This document shows positions 38,268-47,598 of a stretch of DNA of 64,000 nucleotides, in pieces. The translations under genes were made by a program, and so were the position numbers. Source of the stretch: J027 sp965215855. Its GTDB lineage: Bacteria > Chloroflexota > Anaerolineae > Aggregatilineales > J027. The stretch's first letter is position 1. Each line of letters starts with the position of its first letter. The stretch spans positions 1,426,001 through 1,490,000 of the forward strand of contig CBDCER010000003.1 in assembly GCA_965215855.1 (NCBI GenBank), in the 5' to 3' direction. The notes under the pieces were generated by a model. The model did no database searches. It was not told where the DNA came from and worked only from the letters and a program-made list of their open reading frames with translations.

Positions 38268-39686
38268 TTACCAAATATGGTCACCAAAAATCAGTGTCAA
38301 GATGTCATGCATAGCCTGATAGCGTAATTCTCCTGATAAATCGCTATCACACTGACCAGGAATCTCTTGGTTGCTTGACATATCTTTCCATTTCTCATTC
38401 AGAAATCCCGGGCCTTGCCACACTATCGGCGGGGGAGGGGTACTGCAAGGATCAGGTACAGAATTACAGGGGTCAGCAGCAGGCACATTGTCGTTCAATG
38501 AACGATATACCCAGTTAAGGAACATATCCGCGGCAGCCTCTTCCACGTTGTCTGGGAGTTTGGGATTTTGTTGAAACTTCGTGTAGAGCGCTCCTCCACT
38601 CGGATCAAAAGCTGGCCCGCTTCCCCAGCCGTCTTCACCGCGTCTCCATATTCCACCGCCCAGCGTTCCCATAACGATAATTCTAGAATCGGAGCAAGTC
38701 CTAATTTGCATTAATTGTGTACGAGTAGTCAGATTTGGAAACCCCTCGGGATGTGCATCAGTGCTTGTTGCAACTCGATTATCGAAAACATGACCTAACT
38801 CGTGAACAAGGGTATATTCAGTAAATGTTCGTATTTCCCACCCGTTGCCTTGAAGTAAGGGGCCAAAACATACAATCTGACTATATCCATTGAACGTTTG
38901 GCAGAAGCCATTATGTGTCTCGCCGTCAGGGCCAATACCCCCAGCACCTGCTTGCACGATGGTGAAGTATTTGACGTTCTCTGTGCGGTTCAGCCACTCC
39001 TCAAGTGGCGTATCATCGGGCGGGGGATCATCGGTAGCGTACCGCCCCATTACATTCTTAAAGATGGTATGATTCGAGAAACCGTAACTTTCCAGCAACG
39101 TAATCTGAGAAAAAGCATCTGCAGTTGCCTGCAGACCATCCAAGATCGCTTGTAGTTCCTGCTCAGACCAACCCGTCCATAGGGTTACGTCGGTCCAATT
39201 GTCATTGTTGCGATCTTCCCCAATATCAAACCCATAATCACGTATCTGCTCAATTAAATTTTGCAGCTCTGGATGAGGAGTTAATTGGTCGGGGATAAAT
39301 AGCCATAGATTAGCACAGTTGCCGCCATTGGTGACTGGATTCACAGCTGGCCCGGAATCTCTAGCGAATGAATTGAGCCAACGTCTCTGATTCTCAGGAA
39401 GCTCAACCCAGCCAGGGTCAGTTTCGTTATATGTATTCACATCAGATGGAGTCGCATTATATTTAACCACTCGCACTATGAACTCATCTCGTTCATAGTG
39501 AAAATCAAGATAAAGTTGTGTGCCAGGGCTATACTTATCCAGGCCCGACGAGGTGGTATCATTTCTTTGAATTCGTTCTGTACGGGCCAACACAGGGCTT
39601 TCATAATGATTCTTGTCAACTTCAACCTTGACAACACAGAATGGCTGCTCTTGATATGATGACCAATCAGGATAGGGCAATCGCAT
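38268..39686 (-). CDS. Metallopeptidase module, 3' half of split leader gene C
   Basis: 472-aa frame with the zinc motif HELGH (about residues 294-298, in TLVHELGHVFDNR). A later EEAAADMFLNW could provide the third ligand, as in gluzincin-like peptidases. Several Cys residues (CNSVPDPCS, CQTF, CFG) suggest an exported enzyme, yet there is no signal peptide. The ATG and first five codons (MRLPY) come from the end of a 206-bp MITE-like insertion. If that element and one target copy are removed, PDWSSYQEQ joins in frame to NNHPDW of the upstream gene at 39.9 kb. The original leader C was therefore about 1070 aa: secretion signal, propeller, peptidase. AAGG lies 9 nt before the ATG, so the orphan half might be made, but without export. 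Confidence 0.75.
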   Translation of the reverse strand: MRLPYPDWSSYQEQPFCVVKVEVDKNHYESPVLARTERIQRNDTTSSGLDKYSPGTQLYLDFHYERDEFIVRVVKYNATPSDVNTYNETDPGWVELPENQRRWLNSFARDSGPAVNPVTNGGNCANLWLFIPDQLTPHPELQNLIEQIRDYGFDIGEDRNNDNWTDVTLWTGWSEQELQAILDGLQATADAFSQITLLESYGFSNHTIFKNVMGRYATDDPPPDDTPLEEWLNRTENVKYFTIVQAGAGGIGPDGETHNGFCQTFNGYSQIVCFGPLLQGNGWEIRTFTEYTLVHELGHVFDNRVATSTDAHPEGFPNLTTRTQLMQIRTCSDSRIIVMGTLGGGIWRRGEDGWGSGPAFDPSGGALYTKFQQNPKLPDNVEEAAADMFLNWVYRSLNDNVPAADPCNSVPDPCSTPPPPIVWQGPGFLNEKWKDMSSNQEIPGQCDSDLSGELRYQAMHDILTLIFGDHIW

Positions 39687-39878
39687 ATCAAACCTTAATT
39701 CTCGAACAATGAGCCATTATGACCTTCAAAATCCCCAATAATCGAACCGAATTTGCAGCTTTGACATTGAGTGTTGCGCTGAATACCCGATAACCTTATC
39801 GGATGCATAGATCAAATGAGGTCAAGAGGGTTCAATAAGGCCCATTTTTCCATTAAGAAAGCATATGCGATTGCCCTA
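39673..39878. mobile_element. 206-bp MITE-like element with 16-bp TIRs
   Basis: Perfect terminal inverted repeats TAGGGCAATCGCATAT (39673-39688 and, inverted, 39863-39878). A 10-bp direct repeat CCAATCAGGA flanks it (39663-39672, 39879-39888), as expected for a target duplication. There is no coding capacity. Read on the minus strand, the first repeat supplies TAG, which ends the upstream half of leader C, and the second supplies ATGCGATTGCCCTA, which starts the downstream half in the original frame. No element with the same ends is present in the window, so the helper transposase is elsewhere. Confidence 0.9.
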
Positions 39879-41696
39879 CCAATCAGGATGGTTGTTAACA
39901 GGATTGGCAGGAGTGAGTGCGGTAGGAGAGGAACCATCACTTCCATCGGCATTTACTACATAAATTCGTGATACATAAATTCCCTGCGTGCTGTCCCATT
40001 CCGTACCGTAGAATGCAATTCTTGTGCCATCTGGCGACCAGGTTGGGTGAAGTGCATTGAAAGGAGTAGTTGTTATGCGACGGATTTGATTATCAACGAG
40101 ATTGATTACATGAATGTCACCACCTGAAGTGTATGCGAGTTGGTTTCCATCCGGTGACCAGGCAGGATCAATGGCTGTTCCTTGTGTCGGCACCAAAGTT
40201 GATTGTGTACCATTATCAAGCATAGTAAATATTCGATATTGATATGATGTATTCATGGACGCATAGGCAATGGCTGATCCGCCAGGGGACCAATCGGGAG
40301 CATTGTACCCCCCACCAACGGCCTTTATTTGTATCGGGTTGCCACTGCCGTCTGCATTAGCTTTCATAATGGCCCACGTCAATGATGGCCCAATATAAGT
40401 TGTATAAATCAACTGTGATGCATCTGGTGACCAGGACGGTGAACGCCCGCTGATGGTTGGGGCAACGTAAAATGGATTGGTACCATCGGCGTCCATAATC
40501 CAAACACCAGAATTAAATGTGGCATAAGCTATTTTTTGATTATCGGGCGACCAGGCAGGGTCTAAGACATGAGTTCCAGGGGCCAGTGGAGTCGGGTTAC
40601 TGCCATCCGCTTCCATCGTGAAAGCATTCGCAGGGTAAGTGTCGCTGGTGTTATTCGTATACACAATCAGACCTTCTGATGGAAGCGGATTGGAGGCCTG
40701 CATTTTATACCGCGCTGTATCAAGTTCTTCTTGCGATATCAAGATAGCAAAATCATCCAGAAATGTGGTGCTTTCACCCAAAAGGGTCAATGTGGCTGTG
40801 CCTTGAGGTAACGGGGAACTATCGCGCCAGACAAAAATACCAATATCATCAATGACCACGCTAACGATATCTTGAATTGCGGAAAACCTGACCGTATGCC
40901 AAATTGCTGGATCAATGGTAGCGGTTTTCAAGAGTACATCATGGCGATAGATGCTTATTTGTCCGCTGGCTTCCAGTATAATGCTGTAGTCTCCGAGTTC
41001 GCCTTTCCTCAGTCCCAGGCGCAGCGAGCCACTCGTTATCTTTAGATTTGTTTCAACAACTGCATCTCCCAAAGTACCATATTCAAAAGCCAATACTTCT
41101 CCACTGGCACTCAGTTCTAGCACCTGACGGTTGTCTACAGAGATACGAGCCCACGGTTCCCAAAAATAGTTGGTCACTGATGGTTGAGAGTCGAAATCTT
41201 CCCAATATAGAGTATTTAGGGCAGGCATAGGGGGTATACTGGCAACAAAAGCATCTATTGCGATCGCGCCTTGCGTGGAATAAACACGCAGAACATGCGG
41301 ACTATCGTCGAGATAGTCCACAACGGTGCGAACATCATAGACTAATTCACTATTTGTTGTCGATAATGTCCGTATAACCGTGTTATCAACCTCAACCACC
41401 AGGGTTCCGAAATCAGGGCCTTGAACGTAAACAACCTCAATGGTTGTGCCCTGAAAAGGAAAAGCCAGGGCATCTTCGGCGCTGCCGCTATTGTAAACAT
41501 AACTCCCACCACTGGCTAATTCCGCCTCGACGGATGTCCATGTGCCGTCGCGCTGCACAAGTGCATCCTCAGATTCAACCAACTGCGGAGGGTCTGTAGA
41601 ATACACCGGCGCGGTTGACGATGAAAGCAGCAGAGTTATGGCAATCAAAAGTACCAAAAACCCAAATGGGCGTCCAAGAAAGCGTTGCTTCAGCAT
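39876..41696 (-). pseudogene. Leader gene C, 5' part: secreted TolB-like propeller protein
   Basis: 606 codons ending at a TAG from the MITE. Signal peptide MLKQRFLGRPFGFLVLLIAI to about residue 33. Residues 40-150 match leader B. Residues about 155-330 form a beta-sandwich (DALxFPF, WHTVRFSAIQDIVSVVIDD) like a LamG/concanavalin domain. Residues 340-606 are PD40/TolB propeller repeats (DPAWSPDNQKIAYA, SPSWSPDASQLIYT, HPTWSPDGTRIAFYG). The product is a plausible secreted protein even without the lost peptidase module. Its upstream region is the intact version of the promoter that two ISs interrupt in unit B. Confidence 0.8.
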
Positions 41697-41746
41697 GAGG
41701 TAACAATCCCAGTTCTGAAAATAGACCGTGATTTATATAGAAAACA

Positions 41747-41775
41747 TCTTTACGCTACGCAAAAGAGCATGTCAA
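41747..41775 (-). promoter_or_regulatory. Intact leader promoter of unit C (empty IS site)
   Basis: On the minus strand a perfect TTGACA (41770-41775) is separated by 17 bp from TAAAGA (41747-41752); a TATATA follows further downstream at about 41734-41739. The start codon of leader C is about 50 bp beyond. The -10 match is weak. The same sequence in unit B is split by IS insertions at CAAAAGAGC and at ATA. Confidence 0.55.
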
Positions 41776-43379
41776 AGCTTATTAAAGTAAAGTGCAGTGT
41801 TATACACACTTATTTTACCATTAAAAGGATATCATAAGTATAATGTTTTCATATGATTTGGCAACGATTTTCATGTGGCGTGTGGAAACCTGGACATTTC
41901 AGCACCACATACTCATCTCGTATTCATCGCCCCATTGCGCTTCAACGATCAGGGCGTTGCTGATGTCGCACACACAGCGGCAATTGCACCACCCTGTTAC
42001 ATCAGGTCAGCCTGGCACCTGCCTCGTGATTAATGCGGACACCCGGTCGTGATGAACGGCACGTACAACACATCATCATCAATACTGTCCCCCGACCCCG
42101 GCCCATCACCCGATGGCCCATCCGCCGCACCCCACCAGTTATTGGTGAAGTCCGGATCGACCGAACTGGACGACTCCACGCTGATCGTGGCATTGCCCGT
42201 GATACACGAGTTATTGACAGTCGCCGTGCCCCCATAGCTATTGTAGACCGCCCCGCCGCGTGTCACCGCCTGATTGTTGGCGATTTCGCTGTCCGTGATG
42301 GTCAGCGTGTCATTATTATCCACCGCGCCACCCGAACCCCCGGCACTGTTGTCATGCAAATAGCTACTGGTGATGCTCACATTCTCATTCACCCGAATAG
42401 CTCCGCCCCCGTCGTCGGCTGAGTTATTGCCAAACTCGCTACCACTGATCGTTGTACTGCCATTGTCGTAGATCGCCCCGCCATCGTCGCCCGCATGGTT
42501 GAGCGTGAACTGGCTATCCGTGATGATGAACACGCCCGGCTGGACATGAATGGCCCCGCCATCCTCCGTAGCCGTATTCCCGGTGAATACACTATCATCA
42601 ATCGTGACCGTACTCGAGCTATCCGCGCTATGAATGGCCCCGCCATCAATCGCTGCGCTATTATTGAGAACCTGGCAGTCGGTGAGCGTAGTCGAACTCG
42701 CTCCCGCCACCACGAACGCCCCCCCATTGTCGCTGGCACTATTCGACTCAACCGTGCTTTGCGTCAGCGTCAAGTGCCCGTGATTACGGATAGCCCCGCC
42801 ATCCACTGCCGTATTCCCCGAAAACGTCGTGCCGGTGATGTCCACCGTGCCGCTGCTACTCGAAAACAGGCCGCCACCCCAATCCGTCGCCGTATTATCT
42901 GTGATCTGCGTCCCAGTGATCGTCAGGCTACCCGAATTCCTGATCGCCGCCCCATCACCCGCCGTGTTATGATCCAGCGTGCTATTGGTGATGATCAGCG
43001 TACTTTCATCATCACTCTTGATCGCCCCACCCGTCTCAGGCGCACTGTTATTGGAGAACTGGCTATCGTTGATGGTCAGCGTCGCATCGTCGTTGTGGAT
43101 AGCTCCCGCATAAAACTGGGCCTGATTGCCGGTGAACACACTGTTGTTGATCGTCAGCACGTTGCCCCGGTCGTTGTCAATCGCCCCGGCATAAGTCGCG
43201 CTGTTGTTGATGAAGGTGCTGTCGTTGATGGTCATGCTGCCCGTAGCACCTTCCGTCTCGAGCTGGTCAATCGCCCCGCCAGTCGTATCCGAATGATTGT
43301 TGCTGAAGGTGACGTTATTGATGACCACCTGGCCGCCTTCATTTTGCAGTGCCCCGCCCGCGCCGCTGTGATCCCCGCC
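41760..43379 (-). repeat. Homogenised block, copy in unit C
   Basis: Partner of 35377-36997, without indels. Right of 43379 the sequence switches to matching copy A (26100-26275) better than copy B, for example at the GTGAGCG...CAGGTCATTC and CCCACAATCGTGATATCGCC stretches. The identical DNA also extends leftward to the leader start codon at 41696, apart from the two ISs present in unit B. Confidence 0.9.
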
Positions 43380-44621
43380 CGTGAGCGACAGGTCATTCAG
43401 CGTCAATACGCCCGTAGCCTCCACTTCAAGCAGGCGGAATTGTGGAGCGGTACTCTCGCGCTGCAACGTAGCTCCATTGCCCACAATCGTGATATCGCCT
43501 GTAATGTCTGGTAATTGATCGGTCAGGGCGTAGGTGCCGTTTTCGGTGAGACAGATTGAGGTGGGAACGCCGCTGTCGTTGGCAGCAACAATTTCATTGG
43601 TTAATATTGAAATAGAATGTGCTGTGACATTACAGTTGGAGGGCAGTTGGAAAACTATCAGGGCGATTTCAAGCTCCCCTGATGCATTTACATATGCCAC
43701 TTGTTTTCCATCTGGACTTAAGGCAGCAACACGATTAGAGACCGGAAGCATTGCTACATCTACAGTTTGTCCAACAACTACATTTGTTGCCTTTATAGTT
43801 ACTAGACTATGGTCACCAGTTACAGGGTGAATTGAGGCAATCACATCTCCACGCCAGATCAAATCATCTATATATACTGTGCCAAGCTCGTATACCATGA
43901 TAGTTTGATAAGTTTCAAAATCAATAACATAGATATCTTCGTAGGTTCCTATAGCGATTTCAGTCCCATCAGGATTCCATCCAGTGTCCCCTCTAGGCTC
44001 GAACACCTCTAACACGGTGGCGGTATCGGTATCCCATATTGCAGTTGTATCTTCATTGGTGTTGGTTGCCAGTTTTGCCTCTGATGGATGCCATTCCATC
44101 ACCGTAAATAAATTGGATCTTGGAGGAGCGCCAATATCTAGCTGTGCTACCAGTTCACCAGATTGAACATTCCAGATTTCTCCTATTTCCGCCCCTCCGA
44201 CAGCCAGAAATTGCCCATCAGGACTCCAAGATACAGAAGCGAAATCACGAGGCGTCAGATCCAGAGTTTTGACTAAGACGAGAGGTTCAATGCTCCAAAT
44301 TTGGATGATTAAGTGTTCGTCAAATGTGGGAACAGCTAATAAATCACCATCAGGACTAAACTTTGGAGGACTATAGGTGGCAATGTTTATGTGTCCAACT
44401 TCTACAAATCCCGGAGTATAAAGAAAAACACCTTGGTTGACCCATGCCACTGCGATTAAATTACCATCCAGACTCCAGTCCATACCTATCAGGAAATCTC
44501 CTTCGACTTGGGATAGCAAGGAAATGTCAGGAGTATTGTTTGTTGCTAGGCTCACCCCTGGAGAGACTATGACAAATAGAAAACAAACCACGACGATCAC
44601 GCTATATTTTTTGAGAAACAT
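42030..44621 (-). CDS. WD40/beta-helix surface protein, copy C
   Basis: 863 aa with signal peptide MFLKKYSVIVVVCFLFVIVS and GGAG just upstream of the ATG. The WD40 half (about 35-330: GMDWSLDGNLIAVA, PKFSPDGDLLAVP, SVSWSPDGQFLAVG, GWNPDGTEIAIG) differs from copies A and B. The cap (ICLTENGTYALTDQLPDITGD) and beta-helix (about 370-845) are shared. The beta-helix is a mosaic: its C-terminal part equals copy B and its first turns equal copy A. It starts 8 nt after the leftover 3' end of leader D, so it lost its leader gene to IS insertions. Confidence 0.82.
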   Translation of the reverse strand: MFLKKYSVIVVVCFLFVIVSPGVSLATNNTPDISLLSQVEGDFLIGMDWSLDGNLIAVAWVNQGVFLYTPGFVEVGHINIATYSPPKFSPDGDLLAVPTFDEHLIIQIWSIEPLVLVKTLDLTPRDFASVSWSPDGQFLAVGGAEIGEIWNVQSGELVAQLDIGAPPRSNLFTVMEWHPSEAKLATNTNEDTTAIWDTDTATVLEVFEPRGDTGWNPDGTEIAIGTYEDIYVIDFETYQTIMVYELGTVYIDDLIWRGDVIASIHPVTGDHSLVTIKATNVVVGQTVDVAMLPVSNRVAALSPDGKQVAYVNASGELEIALIVFQLPSNCNVTAHSISILTNEIVAANDSGVPTSICLTENGTYALTDQLPDITGDITIVGNGATLQRESTAPQFRLLEVEATGVLTLNDLSLTGGDHSGAGGALQNEGGQVVINNVTFSNNHSDTTGGAIDQLETEGATGSMTINDSTFINNSATYAGAIDNDRGNVLTINNSVFTGNQAQFYAGAIHNDDATLTINDSQFSNNSAPETGGAIKSDDESTLIITNSTLDHNTAGDGAAIRNSGSLTITGTQITDNTATDWGGGLFSSSSGTVDITGTTFSGNTAVDGGAIRNHGHLTLTQSTVESNSASDNGGAFVVAGASSTTLTDCQVLNNSAAIDGGAIHSADSSSTVTIDDSVFTGNTATEDGGAIHVQPGVFIITDSQFTLNHAGDDGGAIYDNGSTTISGSEFGNNSADDGGGAIRVNENVSITSSYLHDNSAGGSGGAVDNNDTLTITDSEIANNQAVTRGGAVYNSYGGTATVNNSCITGNATISVESSSSVDPDFTNNWWGAADGPSGDGPGSGDSIDDDVLYVPFITTGCPH

Positions 44622-44629
44622 GACTTATT

Positions 44630-44907
44630 TCACTCCATAAAGGTGTAAAGTTGATCGATGGTGCTTGGAGAGATCTCAACTTGGTCTGGAAGATGGAAAA
44701 AGTACCATGAATGCCCTCTATTAGCACCAAAAAACGCATTGTCGATTGCCCAATTCTGGTATTTTGTACAATAAAAAGGGCGAGCCAGTGGAGTCTGTGT
44801 GCGCGAGCGACTGTCTTGTGAATATGCCCATGAATAGTCAACTACATAAGGCACGGTATTAGGTTGTCTTTGGATGGGTAATGTCGTTCCCTCAGTGCCA
44901 ATATAGA
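44630..44907 (-). pseudogene. Leader gene D, 3' fragment
   Basis: Codons from the IS1182 boundary (44907) to the stop at 44630 encode LYIGTEGTTLPIQRQPN, then VPYVVDYSWAY, RPFYCTKYQN and HSWYFFHLPDQV. They align with the end of leader B (VPYVVDF, RPFYC, HSWYFFTLP). The 5' part is not in the window, except that a few of these bases reappear next to the second IS1182 copy at 52888-52906. Decayed leader gene of the rightmost unit. Confidence 0.8.
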
Positions 44908-46669
44908 GATGCTGTCGCCGAATGGGTAATCAGGCAGCCAGGGTCACAAAGGACGAGAGGCGTGTTTCAGCTTTGGGCTCGCCCGTGGGCCAATTGACCG
45001 CCCGAAACAGATTGATCGCTGAAGCAGTCGCAACATTCTGGAGATGGGTTTTATCCTTTCCTCGATAGCGTGTGCGCCGCATGCCGAGAGTAAAAGCTGC
45101 CTGTGAAATGACGCCTTCCACCCCCGCACGTACTCGATACTGCGCTTTGAACTCGTCCGTTTGTTGGCGTTCGCGGGCGGTTCGTAATGCCAGATATTGC
45201 GCTTGCGGAGGGAAGGTCAAAGTTCGAGCGCCATTACCAGTATTGCGCGTACAGCGTGACGCACTCGAACAGGCCCGGCAATCCGATGGCTTGAAGCCCG
45301 CATTGATATTGGGTTTGTCATGTTTGCCACGACCTTCGCGCCAATAGCTGGTGAAATTGCCCATCGGACACATCACCCTTTTCTTATCCCAGTCAATCTC
45401 AAAACAGGTAATGTCAAAAGCCCCTTCTGTTTGGGCTTGCCAACTGGTGTCAGGACGAACTGGTCCGACCAGATCAACATCCAATTTCTGACTGGAAACC
45501 AGCACATCGCTGGACATGTAGGCCATATCCATCAAGTGCTTATCGGGGAGATTGTCATGCTCGGCCAAGTCGTCATGAACGCGCTCAACCACTTCAACAT
45601 CTTGCAATGTGGCGGATGTCGTTTCAACGTGGGTGATCAGGCAGGGGCGATCATCATCGCACGTTTCTGTTAGGTGAACCTTGTAGCCCGTCCAAGTCGT
45701 GCTGCGCTTATGGCTGTAACGCGCCTCCGTGTCATAAGGCGAGGCGATCATTGTCTCACTCAGGGGCAAGTTGTTCTTGCCGCGCCATTGAATAGTGTCA
45801 TTTTCAACATAGAATTGCTGGATCCACATCGTCCGCAAGAGTTGGACCGCCTCGAGATCTCGTAAACCCACCGGAGCCCCAGCATCATAGACCGCGGCGA
45901 GCAGCGCGTACCCATCCGCTCCAATGGTTTTGGTCAGCACTTCTCGTTCCAGTTTTTCCGTCGGTAGTCGGTGATTTTCGAAACGGTTGTTATAGCGGTC
46001 GAACCACTCGACCGGCACCTGCGCTTTGAGCCACACCGGCGCAAGTTCAGCCAGGACATTTAGCGTATAGCGGAGCGTTTCCCCCACCCGTTCGAGACGA
46101 TTCAGCATCCGTACTGCTGCCACGATATGCGTCGAGTCCGTCCGTTGTTTGCCTCTGACCTTTACCAAACCCAGTGACTTGAACCGCTTGAGCATAGCAT
46201 TGAGCAACTGCTCGGATGCATCATGCGCTACCAACCGCGCCCGAAAGTCACTCAATACCGAGAAATGAAACCCCGGATCTGTCAATTCTAAACTCAGCGC
46301 ATATTTCCAATCAATCCGCCCGCGTACCGCATCCGCCGCTTGGCGGTCAGTGAGATTTTCAGCAAACTGCAGGATGGTGATCAGGGCCAAACGCCATGGG
46401 CTTTCGGCAGGTTGTCCTCGACTCGAAAACAGTTCAGCAAAAGCTTCATCTGCATAAAAAGCACCCAGTTCATCCCGCATCTTCATGTAGACATTGCCTT
46501 TGGGAAAGGCCGCTTTTGCCACTGCGATAGTTTGTTCGGGAATATCATTGACGGGTCGGGGACGTAAACACATTGGAATCCTCTCTGACAGACTAAACCA
46601 CTTGAACTTGCGCTCTATTGTAGTCGATTTCTGTCAAAAGGCGTTTCAGTTGAATTCGGCGACAGCATC
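44908..46669 (-). mobile_element. IS1182-family element, copy 1 (1762 bp)
   Basis: Terminal inverted repeats GATGCTGTCGCCGAAT; 7-bp direct repeat ATATAGA at 44901-44907 and 46670-46676. It sits at the junction of the leader D fragment and an IS3-type end. Identical in length to copy 2. Confidence 0.93.
44930..46573 (-). CDS. IS1182-family transposase, copy 1
   Basis: 547-aa DDE transposase, intact. The N-terminal domain contains SRGQPAESPWRLALI and LTDRQAADAVRGRIDWKYAL, classic for the family. Catalytic acids are in RTDSTHI, DMAYMSSD and GVEGVISQA. A zinc-like cysteine group CRACSSASRCTR lies between. The protein is the same as copy 2 at 51.2 kb. Confidence 0.95.
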   Translation of the reverse strand: MCLRPRPVNDIPEQTIAVAKAAFPKGNVYMKMRDELGAFYADEAFAELFSSRGQPAESPWRLALITILQFAENLTDRQAADAVRGRIDWKYALSLELTDPGFHFSVLSDFRARLVAHDASEQLLNAMLKRFKSLGLVKVRGKQRTDSTHIVAAVRMLNRLERVGETLRYTLNVLAELAPVWLKAQVPVEWFDRYNNRFENHRLPTEKLEREVLTKTIGADGYALLAAVYDAGAPVGLRDLEAVQLLRTMWIQQFYVENDTIQWRGKNNLPLSETMIASPYDTEARYSHKRSTTWTGYKVHLTETCDDDRPCLITHVETTSATLQDVEVVERVHDDLAEHDNLPDKHLMDMAYMSSDVLVSSQKLDVDLVGPVRPDTSWQAQTEGAFDITCFEIDWDKKRVMCPMGNFTSYWREGRGKHDKPNINAGFKPSDCRACSSASRCTRNTGNGARTLTFPPQAQYLALRTARERQQTDEFKAQYRVRAGVEGVISQAAFTLGMRRTRYRGKDKTHLQNVATASAINLFRAVNWPTGEPKAETRLSSFVTLAA

Positions 46670-46865
46670 ATATAGATGAGACAACTTCGCCCAAAAGTTT
46701 AGAGTAGAATTGAGGGCGGAGCAAAGGAACAGGAAAATGTCTCAAGTGAATGGCAAACTAGCAACCCGACACTGAACAGATGATCTAGGGGAATGGGGTT
46801 GAAAGCACGATGGAAACCCAATAAGGTTGAGCAAACAACCATAAGCACAACCCTAAGGGAACCAC

Positions 46866-47588
46866 ATGCGGTCAATCAGCATTCCCCAATTGTATAGTAG
46901 CTGGTTCAAAGCGTTGGGACAATACTTACCAGAAGAGACACCCAATTCGCGGATCATGAACTTTGTGTTCTTGATAACCGGCATATTCCAGGCCCGCAGC
47001 CCTCATCTGAGCCGGATAGCGGGCAAAATACCGATACGTGCCAAAAAGCGGAGTCTAATCAAACGCATGGAACGGCTCGCCAATAATCCGGCAGTTAATT
47101 CACGGCGCTGGTACAAACCTATCGCGCAGCAGTTAATCACAGCCGCCAGTGTAACCGGGCAACTTCATTTGGTGATGGATTGCAGCAAGGTCAGTTCCAG
47201 CCACCAACTGCTGATGGTAGCCTTAGCTTATAATGGTCGTGCCTTACCCCTGGTTTGGACCTGGGTTCCTCACAAACGGGGGCATAGTCGTGTTCGCCAG
47301 CAAGTGGCGCTGTTAAAATATGTACAAAAGCTCATCCCATCAGGGATTGCTGTCAGTTTAGTAGGGGATAGTGAATTTGGACATACCCCGGTGATTGATC
47401 GTCTCGAACAATGGGGATGGGACTATGCCCTGCGCCAATCCGGGCGTCATCTGGTGCGGATCACCGGCGACCAGCACTGGAAGCGTTTAGATACACTGGT
47501 TCGGCGGGGCGAATTGGTGTGGCTGGGTCATTATAGTTACCCCCATTGTCAAGACCACAGATTGGCAAAATTAAGCTCGGAAAATTGA
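46866..47588 (+). pseudogene. Truncated IS4-like transposase
   Basis: The native part runs to about 47536 (some 224 codons), after which the frame enters the next IS. MDCSKVSSS and VGDSEFGH carry the first two catalytic Asp residues; the region with the Glu is missing. The stretch 46759-46865 upstream is presumably the end of this element. Inactive. Confidence 0.8.
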
Positions 47589-47598
47589 TACCAGAATC

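Larger units (their letters stand above)
44889..46758. repeat. Left arm of a 1.87-kb inverted repeat
   Basis: Reverse complement of 51038-52906. The arm includes 19 bp of leader D, a whole IS1182 element with its 7-bp target duplication, and 82 bp of an IS3-type element end (46677-46758). Because the flanks outside the IS are also shared, this is a duplicated segment rather than two separate IS insertions. Confidence 0.93.

Noticed and set aside
38268..39686. Metallopeptidase as an originally independent gene
   Set aside because: Its start codon and first codons are MITE sequence, it lacks a signal peptide, and removing the MITE restores one continuous frame with the upstream gene.
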